A stretch of DNA of 64,000 nt from Chelonoidis abingdonii (taxonomy: Eukaryota; Chordata; Testudines; Testudinidae). The stretch spans positions 8,629,294-8,693,293 of the forward strand of contig NC_133777.1 in assembly GCF_003597395.2 (NCBI RefSeq). The letters are read 5' to 3'. Positions within the stretch are counted from its first letter, which is position 1; every line of letters starts with the position of its first letter. This document shows positions 46,789 through 60,225 of the stretch, one piece after another. The notes under the pieces are model-generated. The model did not search any database and was not told where the DNA came from. It worked only from the letters and a program-made list of their open reading frames with translations. The translations under genes and the position numbers were made by a program.

Positions 46789-49339
46789 GCTGGCCCAAAA
46801 CAGCCCTAACTGCAGGAAGCGCATCTCAGCCTGAGGGGATCCGACCCTCTGGTCTTTCTGACTGCTGGTGGAGAGAGCCAGAGGTTCCCTGTGCCCTGGC
46901 CATCCATGGTTGCTGTATTGGGCCAATGGGGCCATTGGTATTTGGTGCAGTGGAGCAGCCTGAGAATATGAAGACGGGTTCAAAGGTGACTTAAAGTCAC
47001 ATTCTCCCCCTCCTCATGAAATGTGCGGTGGGTTCCTGTGTGCAGTGTGTAATCCTGCCTACGCACTAACGAGAAAATCTCCTTGCCTGGTAGAGCGAAC
47101 ATCCCATCGCCTGCTGTGAGTCCTTTTACTGCTCAGCCTCCCTGGCCAGGGGGATTAGTGGGTGCAGGGGAACAACAGGCTTGGGTGGAAATAAAAATCC
47201 AGAATCCACAATTAGTTCTCTGCATTTGTCAAGAGGTGAGAGCAGCTGGTTCAGCCCCTAGGGCCATGACCTTCCTGGGCAAGGACATGGCTGGCCGTGA
47301 ATCCCAGCCTGGGCAGACACCAGTGCTGGCTGGTGGATTGAGGAATGTGGCTATTCCAGCATTGTGCCAGGTTCCCCTGCTGGAGCTGGGCACCCCAGCA
47401 TGCTGGTCAATGGAGCCTGGCAGTGGAGGAGAGTGGGTTTTGCATTTGTATCAATCTCTGCCAGTCAGTGAGGGAGCAGAGGGGAGAGAGGTCCAGGCAA
47501 GTGCCATAAAAGGAAATGTATTTTCACTCCTTCCCTCCTCCCTCAACTCTAGAATCCCTCAGCACCCTGGGGGTCCCTTTGCACCCACTGTATGTGCTTC
47601 ATTGTCCAGGCCCCTTCGCAATGCATTATAGTCATGACCCTTCCAGACAAAGAGGAGTGGATTGGACTTCCACAGAAGCATTGCAACACTCAGTTCTCCA
47701 TAGGGGTCACTGTTGCGCATCACATGACAACTTCCTCCCCACCAGGACCTGAATATATTCCACCCGCCCAGCTCAGGGAGCTAGAGAGTGGCCGTGGGAC
47801 TGGTGCCCGTGTAGTGGCTGGCATTCCTATTAGACCGCTAGCTTTTTACGTTGGTTTTCCATGTCCACAGCCAGCTGTCTGTTTACACAGCTCCTGTCTT
47901 TGTGGCACTTTCGATACTGCCTTCATTGCCAAAGCAGCTAGTAGATCAGAGCCCCTTCTGCAGCACTGGGCTAGCACAGCCGCTCGGCTCTACCGCACCC
48001 GGGGAGATGAACAAAAGAGGGAACCAGAGCTATAAAATATACATGGCTTTTTAGAAAGGGCTACGCTGAAGGAAAAGGCAGCAGATGGCTGAGATGAGAG
48101 AGCAACCAGCCCTTCTGCAGAGCAGTGTGCTTCGGCTTGCTTCACTCCCACCCACCGCCCCACCACCGTGTCCCAAATATACCACACTCCCCTCAGAAGA
48201 ACAGGGGATAATAATCTTAGCTGTCAGCCAAAAGCAGAAGCTAGAATCCTAACCCTTCACATTCCAGATGGATTCAGATTCCAGTCCCAGGCTTTGAACC
48301 AGCACCAGTGCCCTTGGTTCTGGGTCAGAGCTAATACTGGGTGGGAACAGTTTCCTTCTTCCTTTTTGAAGTGAGCCTGAAATATTCCTAGAACTGGTGC
48401 AGTGTTGACCCAAAGTGTCAGAAATCTCCCCAGAACAGCTGATCTAATGAGATTGCAGCCTTATTGAATCCAAAACCCCCGTCTGAATCCTATCCCCTGT
48501 TCACCCTTGAACCCAAACCCTGACATAAATCTAATAGGCAGCAAAACCCCACCATCTTGTCCTCTCAGTCTAGCTAACGTGTGGGAGTGTGTGTGGCACC
48601 AAAGGTGGCCAACGTTTCCATCACAAACCTTGGTATCTGGGAGTGACCCATCCACAGAACTTCAGTCTGAGCTAAAAGTTGGCGTGTGAAGCCTGAACAA
48701 GGAAGGAATAAGTTACTTTAAAATGACTGATCCAATTTAAACTTATATGAAGGCCAAATAAAACCCCAGCCTTGGAAATGCTGTGGTTTCACTGCTCTGT
48801 GTTCTTATAACTCAAAAACAGCTTTGATTTAAAACATGACATTTCCAGGACAGTGTAAGCCAAGCAAAGTGCTCCTTCCAGCTGAGAGAAGTTTATCAAT
48901 GCTCCTACTGGCTCGGGCAAGGTAGATCTGCTGTATAGCTCCTGGCAGTGCAGCTGCTTGGGTCCTGATTCTGTCGTAGTGATCCAGGATGCACACAGAA
49001 TATACCAAACTCTGTCCTTATTCACCTCCGTGTAACCCTGGAGCTCTTCTGCACAAAGGTGTATAGAGTTTCTAGTGCATCACGCCAATGTACTGAGAAC
49101 CGAGTTTGGTCCAGAGAATCCAGCTGTTGGATGGTGGAATACACTGTAGCGTCTGACAGATGCAGCAGGCCTCATATGGACTAGATGGTCTGACTTGCTG
49201 CCCTGTGTTTACAGATGGTACCTAAGGCGTATGATTTTCCAGGGGGTGGTGTATACTACAAATGTGTCCCAGTAGTCAAGGATTACACTGCTAACTTCCC
49301 ACTTTGCTCATTGTATTATAGGATTATTCAAGAGATGGG

Positions 49340-50115
49340 TGTCACAGTTCAGGGCAACTGCACCAGTATTACCCCTCTGTGGTCCAGTTAGGGCACCCTT
49401 TCTTAGGATCCCAGCTCCCCAGCCATCGCCTTTCTTGGGTGGATACCTGCGTCTCTCTCCCCCCTGATCAGGGTGTTTTCAGGTTGCTTGGTTCTGTACC
49501 TATACTGTGAATTCCCCAGCAAGTCAAACTGCCTCTCCACTCCTGCTTGGCCTTCCTTCCCCGGAGGCTATAAGCAGCATAATTGCCCACAGTTGAAAGT
49601 GACCACACAGCTCTTTCCAGGCAAGCACATTTTTTCTTAAGGTGAAAGCATTACAGATAACACATTAAACCCAACAAAAGCACCTGCATGTATGCTAATA
49701 AGCTTATCAGAGATCACCCCAACTCCAGCAAGTGCCCTGGCAGGTGATCAGTCCTTCACACCCCACCCAGGTGTTTTCCCAGGTTACAAGTTCAGAACAC
49801 GACATTTGGCTGAGAACAAGAACCCCCCAGGAAGCTGTGAGGTGCTCCTTTCTACAGTTTGGGCCTTTGATCCTGGGAACAAGTAATTCGTAGACAAAGG
49901 CACCTTCTCAGGGTGAAGCACCAAGGCTGAGTTCTTGCATAACTGGAGGGGTTACATCTGCTTACACCTGCCTTGGAGATTTCCTGAGAGATCCACTTAC
50001 CTTCAAAAGTTCACATTGTTTCAACTAGTCCTTTGATGCTCACAACACTTTCCAGGGTTTACATTAGCCGTGTATCCCCTCTAGAGCCATTACATACAAT
50101 GCCACAGCTGTCACA
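49340..50115. mobile_element. Candidate solo LTR
   Basis: The 776-bp segment is bounded by TGTCACAG and CTGTCACA, so it has TG...CA ends that form short inverted repeats. The five flanking bases are atggg (49335-49339) and atagg (50116-50120), four of five identical, as expected for an aged integration duplication. There is no coding sequence. I recognise the sequence type from turtle LTR elements but cannot name the family. Confidence 0.5.
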
Positions 50116-51638
50116 ATAGGAACAAAGAGTCAGATTCTCAGTAACATCCATGTAAATCTGGAGTAACTCCACTAACTTTGAAGAACGAACAGCAGCTTGA
50201 CACTGGCACAAATGAGATGAGAATCGGGTCCAAAGACCCTTAAGGAACCTGCCTCATTGATCTCACCTTCCCAGTACAAAGGTGTAAGAAGGGGTGCTTA
50301 GAATGAGGCAGTCCTGGTAAAAGACCAATCAGTTTCTGTTTGCAGTGGATCATGTGACAGTTCTGGTCAGACTGTCTCATCTCTCCCATCAAACGGACAA
50401 ATCCGCAAGGTGAGCAGCTCAGAAGATGATTCCCTTGCAATAACTTCAGAGGGAAACATTCTCCAAGGTCACCTGTCAGTGTCAAACCCTAACTGCATGG
50501 CTGCTTTCAGTGCAGCCTTCGGCTCAGGCATCATCAAACCCCACCTGGTACCACTAGTGCAGTACAGCCGGAACAACGGCCACAGCTTCAAATGGAAACG
50601 TCCAGTGCTTGCGAATTTCTTCCAGGCCTGGGAGCAAAATATGGCTGGGGAAAAGCAAACTAAAGGAATCCACCCGTCAGCAAGTGGGGATGTGCTGCTC
50701 AAATAACAGCCTCAGGGAAGAGTGGGCCCTGCAGTGGATCCACGCTGTCTGGTTAGGAGCTGTAACGAATATGCTGGTGCTTAGCTCAAGACTCACGGGT
50801 GAGGTAGTCTGGTTACAAATTAAGGACCCATCAGTATTCAGTACACTGGAAACTCTTTTCTTGGCCCGAGATGAGGATTCTGGCATTGAGCTAGCACTAC
50901 TGTCTACCTGGGAAATGTGTCTCTTCCCAGTGGGCAAAAACCTGAAGACTATAAACAATCAAAATTCTCACAGGGCCAGATCCCAAACCCATTTAGATCA
51001 GCTGGAGCTTCGCATGAGGCGTTGGCCCCATATAGTTACTATACATTCCATAACAGGCCTTGTACCTATATGTAAAGTATAGGGGCCAAGGAGAATATTT
51101 CAAAAGTAGCCATGGCAGGGGTTCAGTTGCGTATCTACCCTGTGCGCTTGGCACAGGTGCCACTAACAAGGGAATCAAGCAGGTAATCAAGCCCAGAGAC
51201 ACAAGCAGTGAAGAGGAAGAAATTGTACTGGCAGCAGTCTCCCCACGTACCCCTCTCCAAACTAAGCTGGCCCACACCAGTCAGCAGTGACCGACAGATC
51301 TGATGATGTGGCTTTTGACAGCATCCCCTTTCAGCTCTGAATCTTGGATTAAATAGTGGCTAGTTTTAGCTGCCTGGAGTTTCATTTCCTTCTGCCACCT
51401 ATGAGCTGCAGCTGGGCCAAATGCACGTAACAGTCTGTGATCCCTCAGGATTATGCATGAACAGGAGCACACGAGCCATGTGTGCAGAAGCTGAGTGAGG
51501 CATGCTTAGCACTGACCCTGCTGGCTCAGCAAGAGGGAGTCTGCCTTTCTGGCACAACTGGTCCATGTGCTGGCTGTGAACCAAGAGTGTCCCCACTCAT
51601 GTCTCCGCTAGGAACACAAACCTAGCGGGTCCAGCCAT

Positions 51639-51672
51639 TGGGTGGGGGACTCCACTGGGTGGGGGACTCCAC
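51639..51672. repeat. Two tandem copies of a 17-bp unit
   Basis: TGGGTGGGGGACTCCAC occurs twice in tandem without a mismatch and is followed by a partial third unit. Confidence 0.85.
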
Positions 51673-51914
51673 TGAGTGGTTACGTATGCACTTGTGTCTG
51701 GCCACCTGCTGACCGACACAGCCATATGTTCTGGTGACATTGCTGACTGTGAGAGCTAAACTGGAGCATTGACTTGTCCCGGAGATCTGAGACATGCAGA
51801 TCCACCCAGGGCACACTGGATGTGGTGCAAAAATCAGAGGAAGGCACTTACTGCTGTGGCTACTTGTCCCCATCCGTCTGCTAGCGCAGGTGTGATGGTG
51901 CAAATCCTAATTGT

Positions 51915-52270
51915 GATATGAAATCCTATGACCATAGGAACTCCCCTCCCAGATTGGGCCAGACATCCAGTATCCTGTCTCAAATGCTTCAGAGGAATGT
52001 GCAAGGTGCCTGTAGCGAACAGTTATGGAATAACCTGCTTATAGAGCTAGATTCTTCCTATCCCCCTTAGGTAGTGGTCATCCTATACCATAAAGGGGCT
52101 TTATCTCTTAAACTACATTGTGGCTGTGGATAGTCTCTCTCTCATTATTACGTCTAATCCCTTTTGGAATTTTTGGCCTCAGTGATAACCTGCAGGACTC
52201 ACTGCCAGAGGATAATGGTGTGTATTTCTTTTTACTGGTTTTCACTTTGGTGCAATGTCCCCTTCTTCTT
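51915..52270 (-). mobile_element. CR1-like LINE 3'-end fragment
   Basis: Read on the minus strand it carries the order seen in turtle CR1-type tails: an AACTCACTGCCAG-like segment, TTCCATAACTGTT, CTCTGAAGCATTTGAGACAG, GGATACTGGATGTC and a terminal TCCTATGG-like repeat. It has no open frame, as is usual for 5'-truncated LINE copies. The family name is by recognition. Confidence 0.5.
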
Positions 52271-54039
52271 GTGTGCTGGAATAGGCTGGCTGGCCCTTGA
52301 AGGGAGGGCTCAGCTTACCCTGTGATGGATGAGCTATCCCCTGCCTAATCCTGGGCAGCTGGAGAAGAGTTGGTTGATTTCAGAAAGGACTGGCAGAGCT
52401 CGGGTGGGGAAAATTGTGGTAGGAGAGGGCTGTGAATGCTCTTGTGGCAGGTGTGGGAAAAGGCTAATCTCCCCCTCTTCTTCCCCACGGCAGGTGGGCT
52501 GTACACTAGACCTAAGGAGACCATGTGGGGGATGGACTCCAGGGAAGAAGTTCTGATGGTCAGTGGCTTGGCAGGAGCTGGAAGAAAATCAGTGCTCTGA
52601 GTGAGGAGGGAGGGCAGGCCAGGGCAGGCCAGCCCAGCTGGGGTACAATACCCTCCTGGTTTATGCTCTTTCGACTAGAGAGTGCTGCTTGATGGGGTCG
52701 CCCTGAGGGAAGGTTGGCCTGTTGCAGGACTAGCCTCACGCCTAAGACAGAAACTGAGGTGGAGCTACTGTTGCACTAGGTTGCAGGAGGGCCTGGGGTG
52801 GGGGCATGCTGCCATGTGTTGTTTCTTATAATGCTATCAAGTCACCTCTCTAAACTGAAAGGTGCTGATCCTTTCAGGCTCTAGCTCCATACAGGCTCCT
52901 ACAGTTATCTGGAAAAATTCTGATCCAAACAAACCTACACAATTTGCTACTTTGTCAACCTAGACGGTGCTGGCTTCACTCTGAAGTTCCAACGCAACCC
53001 AGACAGGGTCTCTTGCCCACCTGGCTCCCTGGTAGCACGCCTGCCGGATTGCCTTGGAGTTGGGGTGGAGCTTCAAGGATATGTGACTCAGGATAGCCTG
53101 CCAGATGGATTGTCCCAGGGTTGGGGTTCCACTTCCTCTTGGGGAGAACTTCAACATTTTGGGAGTAGGGGAGGGAGTATTTCAAAAGAGGCTGAAACCA
53201 AACTTAGAAATATCAAAGTCCTCTGCAAAATGAAACTCCCTTTCTCAGTCCTTTGAAAATGGCCCCTCTGACTTCTTCTTCAAGTGATGGTCCCTAGTGC
53301 ATTCCACTGAGGGTTTATGCATGCGCACCTTGCGTTGGGAGCCGGAGATCTTGACAACATGACAACAGTGTCTGTTGATCTGTGGAGGTACCCTGACTTG
53401 TCTTGTCTGGAGTGATAAAGGGCAGGGCAGGGGTTTCCCATTTCTTCTCACTCCCACGTGGTCTAGGTCAGAACTTTCAGCGTCCTCGTCTCTGACACCC
53501 CTTTAAATACGTAATTGTAAATAGTGCTAGAATTATAGAGGGTCTCTAGCTGTTTTATCGTAGTTTCAGTGATTAGCATAGATAGTTTGGGGGGCTTTTC
53601 TCTTTGAAAATGCCCCTCACATACTGTGTGTGTATATGACTTCATGAAGAAAAAGCAAGGTTCAAATTCTGCCCTAAACTCTGTGGCTGTGGAGGGGTCC
53701 CTGGCTGCAGAATAGATGTCGTTCTTCTGGACTGGGGAATGTGGGGGGGGGAGAAGTTGAAGGGGCCTGTGCAGGGTGCATAATCCCCATTCACCTCTGT
53801 GTGATGGAGAACTCAGTTCTGTGGTAGCTTCCTGCTCGCCAGCATGCAGAGAAGGAGAGGGCCAGGACCAGAGCCCCAATGCTTCAGATTCCCGTCTCTC
53901 TTCCCCTGACCCCCAGTTGAGAAGGTAAACTAGGGGCACTGGGCAGCCTCACTGGGATGGCTTCATGGTGTGTGGAGGGGGAAGGACTGCTCCCCTCCAC
54001 ACCTCCTCTGTGCTTGTGCTCAATACTTGATCAGATTAC

Positions 54040-54345
54040 AAGGCACCACATTTTAACACCATGTATAATTAACCTGTGAAACTCACTGATGCAGGATGTA
54101 ATGAAAACAAGTGCCTCCGAAATGTTGGCGAGTGGATAGACATTTATAAGAGTACAAATAATTAGTTAGGATACACTTAAAAAGGCTATTAACCCTCATG
54201 CTGCAGGGCATTTAGCAATCCCTATCTGGGGTTGGGAAGAAATATTCCTCCATGGCAGAGAGCTGTATAGCCAAATTCAGGAGCATTATGGGTTTTGCTG
54301 CTACTTTTGAAGCCCCTGGTACTGGCCCAAGTCTGATGTGGATAC
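54040..54345 (+). mobile_element. CR1-like LINE 3'-end fragment
   Basis: GAAACTCACTGATGCAGGAT, GGATAGACATTTATAAGAG, CCTCATGCTGCAGGGCAT, GGGGTTGGGAAGAAATATTC and CCTGGTACTGGCCCAAG occur in the order of the tail fragment found at 51915-52270 on the other strand. It is diverged and non-coding. Confidence 0.5.
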
Positions 54346-55885
54346 CTGACTAGAAAGCTCACTGGTGTATTCTAGGGATGGATTGGTACTTAGACTTTGA
54401 TTTGCCTGTAATCCAGCCCTGGTCTGTTCTGGTAAGGCAGTGACATGGCGAGCCTGATTCTAACCAGAGATTGTCAGAGGAGAGAGGTTTGTTTGCTTTG
54501 CTTCTGAAAGGCGCCTGAGCGAGAACACAAGTTGGAGTGTTTTCCCCAAACAATGCCCTATTCAGCTTTTCTCCAGATTCATGGCAGCAGCCTTGCAAGC
54601 TAAGAAAACAGCACAGCTGCTCCAGCTACCACAGGGCCTTCCAGATGCTTTATTGCTCAGGGGAGGAGACAACAGAACAGGTGGGTGTAGGAGCCTGTGA
54701 CTGCTTTACCTGCCAAGTCCCTCCACCACTTCAGGGCTCTTCCCCTCCATAAAAATCCTCTAGTTCTAACACCTTCCTCAGTCTCACTGCTGGTGTCTGA
54801 TCCCAGAAGCTGGCTTGGGTAACAGGGGCAGATGCTTCTGGGCTGAAAGCACCATCATGTGTATTCGATTGCAGTATCTGTCAGTGAGCCATAGACCAAG
54901 GCAAAGTGTCCACTGATGTTCCAGCTGGGTACAGTGAGCCGGGTTGAGTTGCTTCTGGACCCCAAATGGGATAAGGAGAAAGGTCTGGCTGAGTGGGACA
55001 AACAGAGCAGACATCTGACGGAAAAGCCTGACCAAGCCCCGGCCACTACAAGATAGAATGGGGCAGTAACCAGGGAGCGAATTTCAGTATGACCAGCAGC
55101 TTCTCCAATCGTTTAAAAAATGTACCTTAAAGAACCAACTAGCTGGACTCTGCCCTGGAGAGAGGAAAAAGCCCTTTGCTCCAAAGCTGCTCTAGAAGTT
55201 GGTACAGCCCATGGAGCTGCACCAGGCTTTCTCCATAAGCCACAGAAAGGATGGGGGAATCCATGACTGATCCACTGATGCCTCCCCAGCCTGCCTGGCC
55301 CACACACTCTCCCTGCATGCAGGCTCAGCAGGATTCTGGGAACTCACAAAGAGCTCTGCTGCAGTGTGTGTGGAATCCTGCTTCCATCCTGTGCCTGGCA
55401 CCCCTGCATTAGTTCCTCTGCCTGGGGGAGGGGTAGACAGGATTGGGCCAAAAGCATGGAGTCTCTGGCTCATCTCACGTCCAGGAGAGACTTCCTGTTG
55501 CTGATCTAGTTTTGCTGGGAGGTGGCCTGATACTAAGGTGATGGACGGTAGGCTAAAGCCCTCAGAGAAATCTAGCTCCGTGCATATTCGTTCCTGGGCT
55601 GTTACTTTATGAGAGGCTTAGCACTGAAAGTTGACTTGCTTCATCAAAAGGGGAACATCAGAGACTGCAGCTCCTCATTTATCCACGTGCTGGGGAGGGC
55701 AACCTCCTGATCCCAGCAGGTAGGCCCACTATGCCATGCACTGTGCAGCCAGCTAGAGAAACCCAGCCAGGTGGTACTCGGAATGCCAAAGAGCCCTGTC
55801 CTCCATAACCTAGAACCTGCACCCCATGGCTGCAGAGGGTGTGTCGCCCATCCGTCACCATGAACCCTGCCCTGGGGCCCAGAAG

Positions 55886-56070
55886 CAGGGCCGGCTTTAG
55901 GAAGTGCGGGGCCCAATTAGAACAGTTTTGACGGAGCCCTGGCAGGGATGACTTAAAAAAAAATGTGGGGCTTGTACTCACCGGCTGGCGCTCTGAGTCT
56001 TTGGCGGGGCCCTCTTAGGTGCGGGGTCCGATTCGGGGGAATTGGTGGAATAGGCCTAAAGCCGGCCCTG
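55886..56070. mobile_element. hAT-like MITE with perfect terminal inverted repeats
   Basis: The 185-bp element begins CAGGGCCGGCTTTAGG and ends with its exact inverse. The flanks cccagaag (55878-55885) and cccagaac (56071-56078) are an 8-bp duplication with one mismatch. It shares its 5' 70 bp and an internal block with the element at 5386. Confidence 0.85.
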
Positions 56071-56514
56071 CCCAGAACCCACCCCTTTCCCCCCCTCTTG
56101 CTACTCTGCCCCTTACTTTCAAGCCTTTTTCTGATTCTAGAATGCTGGCAACAAGGGGAGATTTCCCACTTCATTGGCATGCAGATCCCTGCAGTACCTG
56201 GCTCCCCCTTATCTCGGGTTCCAGATGGATGGCTCCATTGTCACCAGTGAAAAGAGTCTATTTGTCAAAACAGGGCCTCTCGGGTTACTGTCCCACCTCC
56301 CCCATCCCAACCCAGTGTTCTGGACTCACCTCCAGCACAGAATCACAACACTGCTAAGCCAAGTCAATAGCCAAGCTGTGCGGGGCCGGGAAGGGTGAGG
56401 GAGGGGGGGACAACTCTCTGGTTCATTTCTCCTTCCTTTTTGATTTTTCTTTCCCCGTCGCCTTGTTGCACTGGCATGTTTCTGGATGTGAAAGTGTGTG
56501 TCTGCATCGAGCAC

Positions 56515-56840
56515 ATACCGGAGAATGCACACACGTACATAAACACAGACCCCCTACAGAGAATGTGTGAACATACACACGTGCAGCATACACATGTACA
56601 CAGAGAGAGATGTGACTCTTGTATAAGTACTTCCAAACCAAAACGGTGCACATGCTTCTGCAGGGATAAATATAGGCAGAAAGATCAAAAATACATATCC
56701 AGGTATACACAGGTGCACATACCTGCTCAGACACAGATGTGGTTATTTATTTATATTGAAAATGCACCCAGCCAAGGCAGAGGCTCCTGCCATACGCACA
56801 CAGGCAGCCATACAAGTGCACACACAGATAAACACCCACC
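56515..56840. repeat. Interrupted CA-rich tract
   Basis: ACACACGTACATAAACACAG, CATACACACGTGCAGCATAC, CACAGGTGCACATACC and CACACACAGATAAACACC are spaced irregularly over about 320 bp. This looks like a decayed (CA)n or short minisatellite. It creates a 193-codon open frame without coding character. Confidence 0.6.
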
Positions 56841-57589
56841 AAGGGGTGCTTATGGGGAGAGGAAGGATGGTCTCATAGTCAAAGCACAGGAGCCAGGAGC
56901 TCTTGCTTCTGTTCCTGGCTCTGCATGGTGTCCGACACCATCAGGTGGTCCAGAGACATCTACACGGAACACATAAAGCCGGTATGTTACATGAATCCTG
57001 GCCATAAGCAGATAGGATGGGAGGGGATTTCTATGATAAATACAGTGTTAGTTGCAATGCAAGCCCAGCTGCTGCCATATAACAAAGGGCTTTTATAGTC
57101 AAACGTGAAGAGAGGTGAGTTATGTCCTGAAGTGACTTGATATCCCCTGAAGAATTTCTGGCTGTTAATGTGCAGTGGTATTTTCTTGTAAGCCTGTAAA
57201 ACTCCCTGGCAGCAGCAATTGCCTTTCGAAGGAGCAGCTGTGTCACTACTGCCCTCGGTTGCCTCAGGCCCTTCTGGCTCCTTGTGCCTGGGAACTCAGC
57301 ACATCTTTAGAGAGTGGTGTCAAAGGAAATGGGGCTGTCTCTCCCACAGGATACTCCAGTGCTTCCACTAACACTGCATTTCCTCTGCATGCACAGCCCC
57401 CACCTTGCTTCCGTGCCTAGCCAGCAGGCAGACCTCTCAGGGCAGTCACGGATGTGCTGCTCAGTCACATGCAAAAACAGCCATGTGCATGTCCTAAGAC
57501 CCTTGCTGGAGGGTCTGGTCTGAGCATCAATCAGTTGCTCATATGACTTTTGTGTAAGTAATGTAGCAATCTACATTTCTACAGGGCCT

Positions 57590-57770
57590 TTTCTCCACTA
57601 GGATCTCAAAACTATAAGGGGGCAGCGTGGTCATTAGACTTGCTGGGTCCCAGGGTACAGGCTCTCCCTCTGAGTCACTGTGTAACCTTAGGTAAGTCAT
57701 TTAAGCTCTCCAGGACTCAGTTTTGCCCTCTGTCAAAAGGGCTAAGGCAGCATGCTCTTGTGAAGCCCGA
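57590..57770 (+). mobile_element. MIR-like SINE fragment
   Basis: GGCAGCGTGGTCATTAGACT, GTCACTGTGTAACCTTAGG, TAAGTCATTTAAGCTCTCC and GACTCAGTTTTGCCCTCTGT follow the MIR-type core in order. Confidence 0.6.
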
Positions 57771-58079
57771 TGACGTCTATGGATGGAAGCACAAAGAAGG
57801 AAAGAGCAGATAGGAGTTATCACTTGAGTATCAGGCAGTTTGTTGGGTTTGGGTCTTTTGGATGAACCTTAAAATCCAAGGCCAAAATTTTCAAAAAAGT
57901 GTGTCTAGAGTTAGGTGGTGCTAGGCTTCCCAGGTACCCAGCGCTGGGGGGCACCTCGCTACCACATGCCCTTAGTGGGAAGAGGCCTTGTCTGTGCCTG
58001 CAGGGGGTCAGCTCCCTGACTCCACCAACCACAGGCCACACAAGCGCTCCCCTCTTAGTCTATGAGGCCCTGTTGTGCA

Positions 58080-59385
58080 TCTAGGTAAGCAACAGGATCT
58101 CTTCTGAGCTTCCTCCCAGGGCATGTCCAGCCCCTGTTTCACCAGACACCCGCACTGTTCCCAAAAGAACAGTGCACCACAGCTTACCAGTTACTCCTCA
58201 GGATCCCTGCTCCGCTCAGACCACTACATTTGGATTTGGTTATAGTGAAAACAAGAGCAGAGATTCAAATAATAGCAAGTAGGTCGAGCTATCAGAACCG
58301 GTAAGTTATGTCTACCACAAAATCTTAACATGGCTTCTAGAGTCTAGGCTTAACTGGCAAGATGCTCCGTGTCCATAAAGATTAGCTCGCCCTACGTCTT
58401 TCTCCTAGAGTCTAAAAACCCGACCAGCATTGCTCCTCCAGTCATAAGACAAGCATGCCGGTTGCCTGTCCCCATAGTCAGTAGCTCTCAACCAGGGGTC
58501 CGGGGCCCCCTGGGGAGTTGTGAGCAGGTCCAGGGAGGTTGCCAAACAGGGCCAGCCTTAGACTTGCTGGGTCCCAGGGTAGGAAACCGAAGCCCCACTA
58601 CATGGGACTGAAGCCTGGGGCCCTGTGTCTCCCCACACAGGGTTGAAGCTGAGGCCTGAGCAACTTAGCTTCGCGGGGGCCCCTGTGGCATGGGGCCCAG
58701 GCAGTTGTGCTGCTTGCTCCCCTCGTAACGCCGGCCCTGGCTTTTATATGTAGAAAAAACGTTGTTGCAGCACAGATGGACTGTGCAATTTTTATAGCCT
58801 GTTGGGGAGGGGGGTGGGAAGCGGGTCTCAGAAAGAAAAGGATTGAGAACCCCTGCCTTAGATGAAGGACACTCTGCGTTCACTGGCACGCTCCTGATAC
58901 ACCAGACTAATTCTTTGATCCTAGCCCTAAACAATACATCCCCTCCCCCCTGCTGAGTGTTCCTTCCTGTAGATTTTGTGATCTCTTGTGGACTTCGCAA
59001 TCTTGATTAGCTGTAGGCTGCCTATGCAAAAAGACTTGATGATAAGACTTACAATACACAATGGTTAGCCAGGGAGATAAGTGTCTCCTACCCTCTGCCT
59101 GAACAGAACCCTTTATCATCTTCTGGTGACTCCTCTTAACTTACCTACCTTAAGAACATAGTTTTTAGCAGGGATGGGGATACATAACTCCTTAGATATC
59201 ATTTGTACATACACCTTGCGATGATTAGGATGAGAAGTGCGTTATTGACTGTTGGTAGAGACCTCACATCCACCCTTTAGCACACTGTGTTGAGACATCA
59301 GACCCAGGGGATGCCTGTAAGCCCCCATGCACCTCTGCTGGTTGGCACCAACATATCCCTATGTCACAGTTATCTAAAGCCATAT
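58080..59385. mobile_element. Possible degraded LTR-type retroelement region
   Basis: The non-nested parts (58080-58480 and 58860-59385) look like a turtle LTR-type repeat and end in a TGTCACAG-containing segment. No gag, pol or env frame is readable. The call rests on recognition alone. Confidence 0.3.
58480..58858. mobile_element. Nested MITEs, second copy in opposite orientation
   Basis: The outer ends are CTCTCAACCAGGGGTC and GATTGAGAACCCCTG. The inner element 58547-58739 begins CAGGGCCAGCCTTA and ends TAACGCCGGCCCTG. The bases next to the inner element (GCTTTTATATG) are the inverse of those at 20509-20518. It appears to sit inside an older retroelement-like region. Confidence 0.7.
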
Positions 59386-60188
59386 TTAATCACTAAGCAC
59401 GCCACGTTTGCTTTTTTCAAAGGGCAGTGACAGCTGCCCTGGCCCTTCAGCTGTGCCACCCATACAGGTCTGCACAGGTGCCACTGGGCTGACAGTATCT
59501 GAACAACTCACCTCTAGTACAGAACCGCCCTGTGGACAATGGGTGGTCCAGCAAGAGTCACTTACACCTCCCAAGAAAAACAGACCTGCTGCAGCCCTGT
59601 TGCTTTGCCAGGCCTGCCACCTGAACCCTCAGTAGCTTTCCAGAACTGTTCACTGTTACCTGTTAGTCAGTTAGATGACAGCTAATGAGCTTGAGGGGCG
59701 TATGCTCTTTAACCCACAGGCAGGAAGATGAGGTGAGCAGAGCTCTAGGCTGAGTCACATGTACCCTGTGCTGCACCTTTCTTTGCAGAGGTTGCAGTCT
59801 TCAGGCGCAGAAAGGAGCCGGGCTGTAGAATGAGGATGATTCATGCGACGTACTGCAAGAGCTAGGAAATGCGTGTGTCTGTAGCTCTAAATATCTTGAT
59901 CTCTGTATCTACTGAGCACTTAGAAAAATCAACCGTAAAACACTCAACTAATCTCAATCTGAATGACTGTGGCACTATCACCCCATATCCTCTCCCTCAT
60001 CAGCTGGGGACCCAGAGAGCTACAGCTGAAGAGTCACTCTCCTTAGCTGTCCCATTCCCACCTCCAAGGACTGCCAAAGTCTTCAAGGCAAGAGGGAGTA
60101 GTCAGGACCTGCTATTTCTAATGTAAAAAACAAGGAGGAAAAACTGCGAAATGACTGCATGAGGCTGTCTTAGTGTGATGTGCAAAGG

Positions 60189-60225
60189 GCGTATGTGTGT
60201 GTATGTGTGTGTATATATATATATT
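60189..60225. repeat. TG/TA microsatellite
   Basis: Alternating TGTGTG(TATG) passes into (TA)n over about 37 bp. Confidence 0.85.

Noticed and set aside
47083..47631. 182-codon plus-strand open frame
   Set aside because: No recognised domain, average composition and isolated; consistent with chance in a stop-poor GC-moderate stretch.
50410..51082. Overlapping open frames that could be taken for an exon cluster
   Set aside because: None shows a family motif, and no flanking splice pattern joins them.
53463..53939. 158-codon minus-strand open frame
   Set aside because: No domain or exon context, and it overlaps ordinary intergenic sequence.
56395..56976. 193-codon plus-strand frame rich in H, T and C
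   Set aside because: Produced by the decayed CA-rich tract; no domain and no splice or codon evidence.
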